A stretch of 64,000 bases of DNA from Vesta saturnalis (taxonomy: Eukaryota > Arthropoda > Insecta > Coleoptera > Lampyridae): assembly GCA_036346205.1 (NCBI GenBank), contig JARFJB010000002.1:1421501-1485500 (forward strand), given 5' to 3'. Below, in pieces: positions 22,448-36,534 of the stretch. The notes below the pieces were generated by a model. It was not told the origin of the DNA, searched no databases, and saw only the letters and a program-made list of their open reading frames with translations. Position numbers and translations under genes: made by a program. Every line of letters starts with the position of its first letter. The first letter of the stretch is position 1.

Positions 22448-23428
22448 TACAGATGCAGGTACAAATATTTTAGGTTTTTCTTTTGTTATATTACCTGTAT
22501 TGTTACCCCATCCTGTTTAGTTCAGTTAATATATTCGAAACTTTCGTTAAAGCAACATATAAAAATGATGATAAAATAAAATCAATAATAAAAATCTCAG
22601 TTGATTTCTTTCCGGTGTGAAATCCCATTACAAACGTAACATATAATACACAGCACGGTAGTAATAAATAATAAAAATTACAACAACAACCAAAACACTT
22701 AATAAAAGTGTAAAACCAAAACACAGTAAATCACAACGCAATACTATAAATTACAAAATACATAAAGTCTAGAAATAAAATGCAACATATCACACACATC
22801 TGATTACAGTTACCAAAAGTGTTGTTCTAACATCAAGAACTCGTTAATAGAATGCTTTAGCTTTTAGGTGTTCAGCAACAGTACTTTTAGCTGATCCATG
22901 GGCAGTAATCTAATATTTACTGGTAACTTATTATAAAACTTTATCCCATAATAATTACTAACAATTTAAAGTTATTTTGATGTTTATTAAAAATTAATGT
23001 TGTCTCCTTTGATTTGTTGTACAAGATTCTAAACAAACAAAGGCGATATAATACCAGTAATAACTTGTAACGTTATATTAACTATCATACAATCTTAAGT
23101 TATATTGTAATAGAATTTACATTAAGTTAGCAGTTAAAGTAGAATAGATTAAACATTTTTGCGTCAACGAACTGCAAATAACAACCCCGTTATAAATATC
23201 GCCAATCACAAATGCAGAAAGAATGTTAAGGCGAGGGGAAGGGATTGTTCCCTAATATTCTTGTAAAGTTTGAGATGAAAATGTGACACCAGATGTTACT
23301 TCAGTACTACAGAGAATGAATAAGGGTAAACAAAACTGCACTCCCATACACAATTTTATGAGTACAATTTACAAACACATCAAACACCCTCTTGAAGACC
23401 ACTATTGTAATTAGTAACTATCTATTAC
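22448..23428. other. Probable LTR remnant or spacer, no gene
   Basis: AT-rich sequence without coding content. Part may be the 3' LTR of the Gypsy remnant, but the LTR end could not be defined. Confidence 0.4.
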
Positions 23429-24625
23429 GTTACACGCAGACGCAGACGCAGACGCCGACGCAGACGCAGGCGCAAACGCAGACGCACAGGCTCACGCTGA
23501 CACTCACGCACTCACTCACTCAGCACGCATGTACGCACGCACGCACTCAAGCACGCAAGGACGCAAGCACGCAAGCACGCACATACGCACACACGCACAC
23601 AGGCACACACGCGCACACACGCACACACGCACACACGCACACACGCACACACGCACACACGCACACACGCACACGCACACACGCACAAACGCACACACGC
23701 ACACACGCACACACGCACACACGCACACACGCACACACGCACACACACACACGCACACATGCATACACGCACACGCCCACACACGCACACACGCACACAG
23801 GCACACACGCACACACAGCACATACGCACACATGCACATACGCACACACGCACACGCACACGCACACACGCACACACGCACACACGCACACACGCACACA
23901 CGCACACGCACACACGCACACACGCACACACGCACACACGCACACACGCACACACGCACACACGCACACACACACGCACACACGCACACACGCACACACG
24001 CACACGCACACGCACACACGCACACGCACACGACACACACGCACACGACACACACGAACACACATGCACACGACACACACACGCACACACGAACACACGC
24101 ACACACGCACACACGCACATACGCACCACGACACACGCACACACGACACACGCACACACGCACACACGCACACACGCACACACGCACTACGCACACACGC
24201 ACACACGACACACACGCACACACGCACATACGACACACGCACACACGCACACGCACACACGCACACGCACATACACGCACATACGACACACACGCACACA
24301 CGCACACACGCACACACGCACACACGCTACGCACACACGCACAACGCACACACGCACACACGCACACACGCACACGACACACGCACACACGCACACACGC
24401 ACATACGACACACGCACACACGCACATAACATCACACACACGCACACACGCACACACGCACACACGACACACGCACAACACGCACAACGCACACGCACAC
24501 CACACACGCACACACCACACGCACACATTCACACATCACACAGCACACGACACACGCACACACGACACAGGCACACAGCACACAGAAACTCACACACACA
24601 CACAGCACACACACAATCACACGAC
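23429..24625. repeat. 8-bp satellite, unit CACACGCA
   Basis: About 1.2 kb of CA-rich sequence dominated by the octamer ACGCACAC, with variants such as ACACGACAC and a more irregular CAGACG- and CACGCA-rich left edge. Eight is not a multiple of three, so three units give an eight-codon cycle without stops. This produces apparent proteins of up to about 390 residues (His/Thr-rich one way, Cys/Val-rich the other). These are not genes. Confidence 0.95.
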
Positions 24626-24734
24626 TCGACCACTGCCCACTAAACGTCGAATTAGCTATAGTAAAAAGCATGCAACTTCTATACCAATCAATCAATAATG
24701 CAGTATAACCATTTTCATTCATATTTAATTAATT

Positions 24735-25065
24735 TTTTGACTTATCATGCGCTATATCAAAAAACTTCACAACGAAAACTTATGTAGAATTAAATTTTCT
24801 TTAAAAATACATCTATACTTTTTCTTATAAAATTAATCGTTATTTAGATAATGAACAAATTTTAACTATCACTTAATTTCTACCTTGGGAATTTTTTTGC
24901 CGCTAAATTACACGTCGTATCAAAAAATTGCATAGAATGTAATTAATCGATATGTTAGTATCTATGTCTTGGTATTTTGATATCTGAAATATGCAGCTAT
25001 TTTACAAATATTTGCTAAAAATCAATAACGGTTCCATATAAACCCCCCTCTTCGCCGCCGGATTA
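24735..25065 (-). repeat. Dispersed repeat R1, second long copy
   Basis: The minus strand aligns with 19445-19780 across its length, including AATTTAGCGGCAAAAAAATT and CGATTAATTTTATAAGAAAA. The C-rich run near 25040 corresponds to the G-run of the other copy. It begins about 110 bp to the right of the CACACGCA satellite. Confidence 0.8.
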
Positions 25066-25333
25066 GGCAACTATAATTTCATTAAATGTTTTTTTCAGAA
25101 AAATTTAAAAAATGTAATACTTTTAAGTTTGACGAATGTTAGTTTCACTTTGTGGATGACAATATAATTTCTTTTGCTCACCATTTGGAGGAACATGTTA
25201 TCCCCTTTACAATGACGGATAGCAATTCATTGTAGATTATGTAACTAAATAGATTTTTAAATACATAAAAACAAATTACCTCAAGATACACAACGCTATC
25301 GATGCAAGCTTGGTTTTTATATATGCAGAATAT

Positions 25334-26893
<1,560 letters not shown>

Positions 26894-26895
26894 TA

Positions 26896-29692
26896 CAGGG
26901 TGGAAAATATTTTCAAGTTTCTGCAATGGCCGCTAGGGGGCGTAACTGCAATCTTCAATCTAAAAAAGTGATGTTTCTGTGAATTCTGCTACACTAACCT
27001 AATAAAAAATAACTGATCTTTAAATTCGAGAATAATCTGAACTTTTTTGTTTGGAACTTTTTGACGTATGACTAAAAATAAAGTGGTGGAGGGAATTCAA
27101 GGGTTTCCTTAAATAACCCCCTGTATCTTCAAAACGGCTAAGCCGATTTTAACAAACTTGGGCGCGTTGAAATGAGCTATTCTTGGGTTACAAATGTTAT
27201 AATATTTTTAGTTTTGTTAGTTTCACATTTCGTCGCTAGAGGGCTTTGTTCGACATTCCGACAGAAACGGTTAATTTTCGCAAAAAAATTAAATGCATTG
27301 GTATGACTTTTTTTCATGAACAAGTAGCTAAGTTATGCCTAAACAAACTCGCGAAAACCGCATCACGATATCTGGTTCCTAACCTTAAAACATCGGCCAA
27401 AGAAAACTTTATACGAAACTCCCCTAAATTTTAATTTTTTTTAACTATATTTTTCTGGAATTGTTTCTATTATGTAAGTTGTGGCCTTAAAAAGGACCGA
27501 TTTAAAGGAGGAAGGTTTTTAATGCCCCCGTAAATGTTCGAAATGCTGACCATCACTCTGTGTATTTCTGGGGCTTCTTATGGGTAGACAAAACTGCAGC
27601 TTCAATTTCGGCTCTGAATAGGTTACTTATAAATTGCGATTTTAAATGTTTGTAAATTTATTCACCAGAATAAAATCACCCTTTTTAAAATTACTACGGG
27701 CAAGTAAGCAATGCTAAAAGTTATAGGAAAGACCTATTTTATGTTTGTTTAAATGCATATTAACTATGGATATATGCGAAAAATACAATTAATAGAAGCA
27801 GGCAATGGAAGCAGATACCTCAACAAAACATACATAATCCTCAAATTTTCAATAGTTGTCAATACTTTCGCGTCACCTTGAGCAATTTTTGTGCTTTCAA
27901 AATGCGTTTTACGAATAATGAAGCTGTTGATATGCTTGAGGTTTATTTTGAATGTCTTCAGAATGCCGCAGTAGCTAAAAGAGTTTACGCGGATCGATAT
28001 CCAAATCGGCGTCCTTGCGATGTAAGAGTTTTTCCCCGATTAGTGGTGAGCTTACGAGCCAATGGTAGTTTCTGACCTACCTTTCAACGGAAAAGAACTG
28101 GAAGAACACAAGAAAATATTAACTGTGCACTGGGCTATATTGAAGGAAATCCTCATGTTAGCACAAGAGCATTATCCACTGAGTTGGGCATATCACGGAC
28201 AATAGTTCAAAATATTTTGAAGGCCCATAGGTAAGTTCTAATGGCCATCAAAACATATAGGTATTCGTTTAAACTTTTTTTAATTACTTTAAGAATGCAC
28301 CCATATCATGTCGTTTTGAATCAGGCCTTGAAAGAGGAAGATTTTGATCGAAAGTTAGACTATTGCCATTGGATGTTAGGCATGACACGCGAAAATAGAG
28401 AATTTTTGTTTCAAATTCTTTGGACCGATGAAGCCACCTTCAGTACTGACGAGAGAGTCAATCCGCACAATATGCATTATTGGTCTGCATAAAATCCCCA
28501 TTGGTTGCGTGAAGTTCAGCGCCAAGGACGTTGGAGTTTAAATGTATGGTGTGGCATACTGAGGCAGAATTATTGGGCCATATTTTTCGAGCAACCCCTA
28601 AATGGCAATGTATTTCTTGACTTTTGGCCAATCAATTACCGTTGTTGAGGATGTGCTCTGGAAACAAGGCAAAATTGTTTTTGCAGTTGGATGGTTGCCC
28701 AGCACATTTTGCTATTAATGCGAGAGCATATTAATGCAGTATTTCAACAGCTGGATTGGAAGAGGAAGTCTGTTTCCACGGCCTCCGCGATCTCCAGACT
28801 TAACTTGCCTCGATTTTTTTTTATGGGGGCGCTTAAAGGACATAGTGTTTCGGACTCAACCTACTACTAGAGAAGATATGAAAAACCGGATTCGTAACGC
28901 AATACGTAACATACCGAGAGCCGAAATTGAATCTGCAGTTTTTTCTAGTCACGAGAGGCATCAAAAACCTTCCTTCTTTAAATCGGTCCTTTTTAGGGCC
29001 ACAACTTACATAATAGAAACAATTCCAGAAAAATATAGTTAAAAATAAATAAAAATTTAAGGGATTTTCGTATAAAGTTTTCTTTGGCCGATATTTTAGG
29101 TTGGGAACAAGATATCGAGATGTGGTTTTCGCTGCGGTTTTCGCGAGCTTGTTTAGGCATCATTTAGCTACTTGCTCATGAAAAAGTCATACCAATACAT
29201 TTAATTTTTTGCGAAAATTAACCGTTTCTGTCGGAATGTTGAACAAAGCCCTCTAGCGACGACATGTGAAACTAACAAAACTTCAAATATTATAACGTTT
29301 GTAGTCCAAGAATAGCTCGTTTTAACGCGCACAAGTTTGTTAAAATCGGCTAAGCCGTTTCGAAGATACAGGGGGTTATTTAAGGAAACCTTTGAATACA
29401 CCCACCACTTTATTTTGAGACAGACGTCAAAAAGTGCCAAACAAAAAGTTCAGATTATCCTCGACTTTAAAGATCAGTTATTTTTTTATTGGGTTAATAT
29501 AGCAGAATTCACAGGAACATCATTTTTTTAGATTCAAGATTGCAGTTACGCCCCCTAGCGGCCATTTCAGAAACTTGAAAATATTTTCCGGGTGTTTGTA
29601 TTGACCTTTTAGTAATAACTTTTTTTTGCGCAAACCTCTACGATGGATAGTTTTCCAGATACAGTACCTCGCATTCTTAGTTGGCGACCCTG
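26896..29692 (+). mobile_element. Mariner-like (DD41D-type) element with very long terminal inverted repeats
   Basis: The left end CAGGGTGGAAAATATTTTC at 26896 and the right end ACCCTG at 29687-29692 are each flanked by TA, the target of this superfamily. Outside the TA both flanks are also mirror images (AATATTG). The arms align for over 600 bp (about 26900-27640 against 28890-29600), with landmarks GGCCGCTAGGGGGCGTAACT and TTCTGTCGGAATG on both. The right arm has about 95 extra bases near its tip. The inner part of the arms duplicates the 3' end of the transposase gene. The centre holds a broken plus-strand transposase. Confidence 0.85.
27902..29042 (+). pseudogene. Mariner-like transposase (DD41D-type), frameshifted
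   Basis: The ATG at 27902 starts MRFTNNEAVDMLEVYFECLQ, an N-terminal helix-turn-helix region of this group. After a stop at about 28074 it resumes in other frames. The second DNA-binding motif (STRALSTELGISRT) is followed by LDYCHWMLGMTRENREFL and WTDEATFS with the first catalytic Asp. WLREVQRQGRW and VWCGI, then LDGCPAH with the second Asp, precede SPDLTCLDFFLWG with the third. The spacing between the second and third Asp is about 122 nt across a frameshift, consistent with about 40-41 residues. The C-terminal 30 or so codons lie inside the right inverted repeat. Several frameshifts and stops make it inactive. Confidence 0.85.
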
Positions 29693-29699
29693 TACAATA

Positions 29700-30102
29700 T
29701 TACTGAAAATTTCCACTATCAAAACATGCATCCATATTCCTTACTGCACGTTAATACAATTTCGATATACCAGAAACTCACTCATTTGTACGTCTATAAC
29801 CGTTTCTTTAGTTCAAATCCCTTCATACACAGTAGTAAAAAGACGAGTCGTTTTACCAATGCCGTATCAATAAGAATTTACTCAAAACATTATTTCTCAA
29901 ACAAATTTAACGCTTTCAGCACGAAAATCTTTCTATAACATTCAAATATTCCTTCATACGATAAGTAACGCTTCATTAAAAATCCAGTGGCGTATCGTTT
30001 ACTTACCTACATTAAGCACACACACAAAACAAAAAAATGCTTTTCATGCAAACTCACTTCAGCTGCACACAAAATACGTTACATACGTTATCAAAATATG
30101 GC

Positions 30103-30163
<61 letters not shown>

Positions 30164-32340
30164 TACGAGACATATTTTTTGACATTTTATGCAAGTATAT
30201 AGCACAGCATTTTTTTCTGATTGCATAATCGATTTCAAATTTTTCTAGTTTTATTTTTAATATATACATGATTTTCGTAGGTTTGGCAAACTTCTGAAAA
30301 CCGTACGTTAAAGTGGTGCTATGAATATGATTGTGGCGTGTTGCGGTAATGCATGTTCTCTTAATATGACAAAATAGTCTTTTTGGCGTCTCCGATTAAA
30401 GTATACATAATGTTGATGTTGCTATTGTTCAAAAAATATAGCGGTGCTTTCCGATCCTTTTGGTGTCTTAATTTAAAATATTGATAATGCTATTATTACA
30501 GTATTTGAGCTAGCGTCCAAGTATTTTTATTATGTGCAATCAGGTTGAAGTCTCCTCATAAACCTTTATTTTCGTTTATGTGAGCGGCTTACCTCGAAAA
30601 ATTATAAGCCGCTATTCTGTTCCAACCACTATCTCAAACCATTATTTTAATCACTGTTTTCAATTAGTATTTCTGTCAGTATTGACTATAGGTAGTACGA
30701 ATAGATTTTATGGTTTGGTTCTATATTTATTTTACGGAATATAATTTCATTTTGGCTGAAATATCAAATATTGTGTCTATTGTGATGTAATAATGTATCT
30801 TAAAAAAAAATCAATTCAGGTACTTTGGGTATCACTGATTCAATTTTCTAGGTGATTTTTTTGCACTCGCAAGAGTAAAAACTATGTGTCTATGAATATA
30901 AAATGGACATAACGAAGGGAAATAATAATATTTTGTCTTCTTATTGACTGATTTCTATGACGTTTTAATCTTTACTTCGATTACGATTTAAAGTTATTGA
31001 TGAACACTCTTAAATCTCTTAAATTCTTGGTAAACGGCTGTACGGGTTTAAATAATAGTATACACACTCTGAAGCAAAGTGCTGTGTTCTTTTGGTGTGT
31101 TGTGCCACTTAGGCGTTGCAATCCGGGAACAAATTTCACCGTGGGGAAAAATGCGTTTCTCTCCATTGATGTATAATATACTTATTGTATTATCTACAGT
31201 ACCATTATTTGAAAAATTAGTTCAATTAATAATAACCATACATACATATAATAAATATGACCATATTCAGTTCTACGATACTTACGTATACTGATGCACG
31301 GGTTTGATGATGGAAAAATCCGAAATTAATTGAATTTTGTAGTATACCATTAAAAAACAATTAGTGTGTCTTATTTAACCTGTAACATGTGTAACATATT
31401 AATAATCATTACAAAGCGTGGAAGGTTTTATATACACTCACAATAACCTTTTTTCATCGGTTTATTCAAATAATATGACACTGAATGTGCTTCACTTTTA
31501 AATAATTGTGTAGTAATAAATTTAGGCCATTTTACATATCATAACCAGATTTTTGTATTGAAATTAACCAAATCAGGTTATGGTTTCTAAAATCCTGTGA
31601 AAAAACTAGACTCGTCAAAAATCAGGCACGTAAAACGTTTTTTTTTAAATCACACTAACGAAACCAGGCAGATAAATATACAGATAAGATATTACTGTAG
31701 ATTCTTTGGATACAGGAATCCAAAGATGTCTTCAACCTGCATCTAGGACAAAGCTCTTCCTTTTCAACACAGTAGTAAACTATTCTGGTCTGTTGACGCA
31801 ATCATCAATCAAAACTTTTCCAAGACACCCTTCCCTTTTCTAACGACTAATAAAGGATCGTATCCACTTTTAAAAACAAAGGCAGGTCTATTTGACAAAC
31901 AATTTTTCTCTAATTCTATTCTATTCAGATTGAATTTAAGCTGTCAATCCTAGAAAACCAACAAGTCCCTTAGCCTGATCGAAGTCGAATTCGTCCAAGA
32001 TATCTATTGACGTAAGCATATTCCATCTTTGGCGTCATCTGTTGCTGCATACTAGGCTTCTTCTGAGTTAGGTGATTTTTCTCTTCAGCCACCCTTTATA
32101 CCTTTTATACTTTATGAATCGGACATAACCTGCATCACTGATCGAATATTTAGAAATTGATTCCTCTTACCACGCTTGTCATTCGTAACACTATGTAAAA
32201 CGTGGCTTTCAGGTTTATTAACAATCGTAGTATTAAAAATAATTGCCTTATCTCAAACTTCGTCATCTTGGGAAATCTCGTTTGTATTATGTTCTGTTTT
32301 TTGCTGAGACTCCCTATAGAAAAACGCTGTTATTCCAGTA
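29700..32340. other. AT-rich stretch, no gene recognised
   Basis: Contains an AT microsatellite at 30109-30159. Short open frames lack motifs. No copy of another repeat in the window was detected. Confidence 0.5.
30109..30159. repeat. (AT)n microsatellite
   Basis: About 25 uninterrupted AT dinucleotides. Confidence 0.97.
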
Positions 32341-32489
32341 ACGGAATTTACAGAATAAAGGAAATAAAGGGAAACAAGCATAACGTTGTTGTCCATCACG
32401 AAGAGCGTCTTCCTAATTTTGAAAAAAATCCAAACGGTAAAATTATGATATATGAGCTAAATCAACTCATCAATTTAGGAATTAGTTAA
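32341..32489 (+). pseudogene. Possible end of a retrotransposon pol, very weak
   Basis: The translation contains YRIKEIKGNKHNVVVHHEE, which resembles the C-terminal tail of Gypsy integrases (a basic YRI block followed by VVHH and an acidic or RL motif). Nothing else nearby supports a retrotransposon. It may be coincidence. Confidence 0.25.
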
Positions 32490-32917
32490 ATTCCAAATTG
32501 ACATTTTGGATAAAGATCCCCTGTTGAGTCATCAACACACACACACACACAGAAGAACTCCCGCAATTTGTCCATAAATTTTTTAGGTTTATGAATTCGG
32601 ACGCTACACTGCCATCAACTGGGTATCGTCATCTTTCAGCAAACTACACTCGACGCAAAACGTCTAGGAGTGATTCCCGTGGCGAGAGGATTGGACCAAG
32701 TTAGGAAAAACTAATCACGTTATTTAGATAACAAAGAAATAAACCCTTTCTTACAATTCGAATCCGACTTAGTTGAGTAAATAAGTATAACATCAACTAA
32801 ATGTAAGCGATTCTTTGGATTCACACAAATTTACAAAAAGTCCTTATTTTGTACACTGAGATTGTTTTAAGCAAAATGTCAAACCTTCTAACGGTTATTA
32901 CAGTTATATTTGTTATA

Positions 32918-33451
32918 CAGGGTGATCGCGAAACTACGAAGTATTCATATGCGTATTCTTCGAACAATTTTAAGCAAAAGTGATTATGTGCAATTTTCCC
33001 AATTCCTAACCCCTAAGGAGATATGGATGGTTGAAGAAAAACGTAAAAGTAAGTAAAGAGAATACCCTTAACAGCTGCTTAAGTCTTAAAATTATCATAA
33101 AACAAAACTTTTAATAATAATTTTCATTAACAGATTAATAAGAACAGAAAATAGCACAAAAATGCACATAAAATAATCAGGTGCTGATTGTGAGTGTTCA
33201 CGAGAACAACTGTAACCATTTTTGTTTATCATCTCGTTATTTTATGTGCATTTTTGTGCTATGTTGTGTTCTTGTTAACTTGTTAATGAAAATTGTTGTT
33301 AAAAGTTTTGTTTTATGATAATTTCAAGACTTAAGCAGCTGTTAAGAGTATTCTCTTTACTTTTACATTTTTCTTCAACCGCCCATATCTCCTTAGAGGT
33401 TAGTTTGGAAAAAATTGCACATAATCACTTTTCTTAAAAACGGGCACCCTG
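32918..33451. mobile_element. Foldback MITE, mariner-type ends
   Basis: The element starts CAGGGTG after TA and ends CACCCTG before TA (534 bp). The two arms of about 235 bp are inverted copies sharing AAAAGTGATTATGTGCAATT, CTAAGGAGATATGG, AACAGCTGCTTAAGTCTT and AGCACAAAAATGCACATAAA. The unpaired loop is only a few tens of bases. No coding capacity remains. TA duplication and CAGGGTG tips suggest mobilisation by a Tc1/mariner-class transposase. Confidence 0.9.
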
Positions 33452-33454
33452 TAT

Positions 33455-34240
33455 ACATATTAATGCAGTACATAACATAAGTTACTACAAGCGTAAACGT
33501 TCTTGAAAGCTTTCAAGTACTTTAAATTTTGTGTTCTATTTTTCCATTCTGCAAAGGGTTACAAGCAATTTAGAGTTGGTATTTACACATTTGCGTTTAT
33601 TTCATTAATTATTCATATTTTATCTTCCAGTGTAGGCAAAAGAATTGTTGCTTTTATTCTTCCAGGAAATTAATGGAAAATACGAAAAATTTATTTTATT
33701 GCCCACCACTTCAACAATTTCGCTCTTTGCACCAGTGGATTTTGCACCGAGTAGCACCTACGTCTAGTAAACGGCACCTAGACTCACATGTTAGTAATGC
33801 GAAATAACAAACGACGTAATCTTCGTTTATTCATTATGAGCAAAATTTAGATGTTATTGTTTGATCTCAATTTCAGAAAAGCCAATCACAAAGGCAATCT
33901 AAAGAATCACACCTTCAAAATATAACAAAATTCCATCTCAATTGTAAATAATAAATCCTTCACTACATAAGAAAAAATGGCATCCAGTTAACCTTTTGTA
34001 GTAGCTATATCTTGAAGGAAGATTTGTGAAAGTTTAACGCAATTTACACAGTTTTCCTTCTCTGGTACGCTAGCTTTAACGAATTTACATTGATGACGAA
34101 TCCAAAGTAACTCTCCTGTGGCAAAACACATTAAACACTGATTAACAGAAGACGTACCTTCAAGGCGCAGTCATACGACCACCTACAACCTCAACACAAA
34201 GCAAACCCCAAAAATTTAAAATTTTAAGGGGTCGGGTAAT
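33455..34240. other. Spacer between two mariner-class elements
   Basis: AT-rich sequence, no gene or repeat recognised. Confidence 0.5.
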
Positions 34241-34243
34241 ATA

Positions 34244-36528
34244 CAGGGTGTCCCAAGATATTTGGACACGTTTTGATCATGAATGCTGCCTAAACGGAAA
34301 ACGATAGAAACGTGTAGTTTTCACTGGTGTACTTGATTTAGCCCAAAGTTTTATTTTAGCTATAAAATAATTTTTTCCCACGAATACAAGGTGTTTTAAA
34401 AAAATTGCCATTTTTTAAACCGAAAATAATGAAGTTTTTTAAATATAACACCCTGTATATTTTTCTGTCATCTAGAAGATGTAATCTTCTACTTTATAAA
34501 AATGTATAAAATGGTACTATTTACTCCAAAAACAAAATAGTTATATAAGTTTATATAGGTACACCTACTGTATACACGTAGGTTAGATATACGTTTTGCT
34601 GATTAATGCTTCTAAACCAAAAATTATAAAAATATGCCCTTGCTCGGATTCAAAGAGCTCTGGAAGAGGTCAATGACGTCACTGGTCGCTCTTAGATCAA
34701 TCTGAGAGCAACATAATAGAAAACGCTATAAGTAAATCTTTGCCATGTGTTAATGCATAATAATGAACACTATTTTCGGTTGCAGTAGGTCTAGGAATTG
34801 ACGTGAAACAGTAATGTTATTTATCTGTCAGTTCACTGTTAATATTCTAGTTAACAATATCTAAATACGTGTGATGTCCGTAGTGTTAAGGAAAAGATGA
34901 TTTATACAAACCAAGAAAAAGCCCAAACTGTGGTGTTGTTCGCAAAAACAAATTCTGTTGTTAAAACTAGAAGGCAATTTCGTATGCAGTTTCAAAAAGA
35001 TCCACCGTCTAGAAATTCTATTTTGAGATGGTATCAAACATTTCTAAGAAATGGATCAATTGAAAGAAAAACAAGAGGTAAAATACAAAACAATCCGATT
35101 TTTAGAACGCATTTTAAACATACTTGATATTTTACAACAAAATAATAATCGTATTTCTATAAGAAAATTGCAGGATTAATTGAATTTTCTAAAAGTGAAG
35201 TACAGAGGTATGAAAATTTTAAAACTTACACCATATAAAATACAAACTTTTCAGAAGTTGCGCGAGAGGTTATATAAATCGAATTTTCCTGTCTGAGACA
35301 ATCCTGGGCCTGTACAAGGAGCAACCAAGTTACAATAATCATGTCGGATGAAGCGACATTTCACATAGATGGAAGAATTAACAAACACAATTGTAGAATT
35401 TGGGCACTGAAAACCCTAACGCTTTTAATGAATATCAGCGAGATACTCCAAAAGTTAATGTGTGTGGTGTGACCAAAGAGATCATTATGGACCTTTCTTT
35501 TTTCTGAGCAAACCGTCACTGGAGTTAACTACACGGATATGTTAGAATTATTCTTTTATTCTCAAGTACAGCAATATGGTAATATGGGGGAGGTATATTC
35601 TCAACAAGATGGTGTGCCTCCCCATTATTCACTTATTGCTAGAGCATCCGTTACTCAAGCTTTCGGTGAAAAGTGGATAGGGAGAGCAGGACCAATTGAG
35701 TGGCCAGCAAATTCACCTGAATTAACGGTCCCGGATTTTTTTCTATGGGGGTACGTTAAAGAGAGGTGCTATAATCCTGCACCACGCAATATAACGTTAT
35801 TACCGGAATTACACAAGAAATGCTAGCTAATGCCTTCATGAACCTTCAGTGCCGGCTAACCAAATGTATTGAGGAAAACGGGGGACATATTCAACATTTA
35901 AATTTAAATAGTGGTTTATAATTTTTAGTTAGCAGTAACCTATTTTATGTTTTTTTCTATTTGTTCTTCATCGTCTGTTATTAAAGGTTATTTACTGTTC
36001 AAAAAAAATTGTTTTTATTTCTCGTACTGGCGTAATCTCTAGCCCACCCACTTGTCCAGAACCGATCGCTAAGCTTACTGATTAGTTTTTGTTTTGAAAC
36101 TAGCATGAAAAAGTATTATGTAAGTACTATTGTCTAAATGTACTGGGTTGTTCATTTAAAAAACCTAAAACTTTTGGCACATTATATCTGACTGTGCTGA
36201 TTAAAATGTATGCAGTCGGTGCATAAAAACTTACATAACTCTTTTGCTTTTGGAGTAAATAGTACCATATTATACATTAGAAAGTAGAAGATTACATCTT
36301 CAAGATGACAGCAAAATATACAGGGTGTTATATTTAAAAAACTTCATTATTTTCGCTTTAAAAATAGCAATTTTTAAAACACCTTGTATTCGTGTGAAAA
36401 ATTGTTTTATAGCTAAAATAAAACTTTGGGCTAAATCAAGTACACCAGTGAAAACTACAGGTTTCTATCGTTTTCAGTTTAGGCAGCATTCATGATCAAA
36501 ATGTGTCCAAATATCCTGGGACACTCAG
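34244..36528 (+). mobile_element. Second DD41D-type mariner-like element with long inverted repeats
   Basis: The left end CAGGGTGTCCCAAGATATTT follows TA at 34242-34243. The right end, a slightly diverged inverted copy, stops at 36528 before TA. Arms align for about 300 bp (34244-34558 and 36226-36528), sharing TTTGGACAC, TGATCATGAATGC and TTGGGCTAAATCAAGTACAC. Within each arm, at 34449-34455 and 36321-36327, a second CACCCTG/CAGGGTG tip next to TA marks an inner boundary, so the outer 210 bp of each arm looks like a MITE in itself. A broken transposase lies between the arms. Confidence 0.85.
34897..35921 (+). pseudogene. DD41D-type mariner-like transposase, frameshifted
   Basis: The first frame (34897-35127) is the N-terminal DNA-binding part: FAKTNSVVKTRRQFRMQF, then SRNSILRWYQTF and a GSIERK linker. 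A broken section holds SDEATFHIDG near 35345 with the first catalytic Asp. The frame 35539-35826 is intact and holds QQDGVPPHY (second Asp) and ELTVPDFFLWGYVKE (third Asp). These two aspartates are separated by exactly 41 residues, so the DD41D signature is directly visible. The C-terminus continues in another frame with RLTKCIEENGGH to a stop at 35921. At least three frame disruptions make it inactive. Confidence 0.88.
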
Positions 36529-36534
36529 TATATT

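Noticed and set aside
23429..24625. CRISPR-like array
   Set aside because: The unit is 8 bp with no spacers of regular length; it is a simple satellite in a eukaryotic context.
23392..24698. Several overlapping frames of 220-390 codons on both strands
   Set aside because: All follow the CACACGCA octamer. Composition is two or three residues repeated, with equal openness on both strands.
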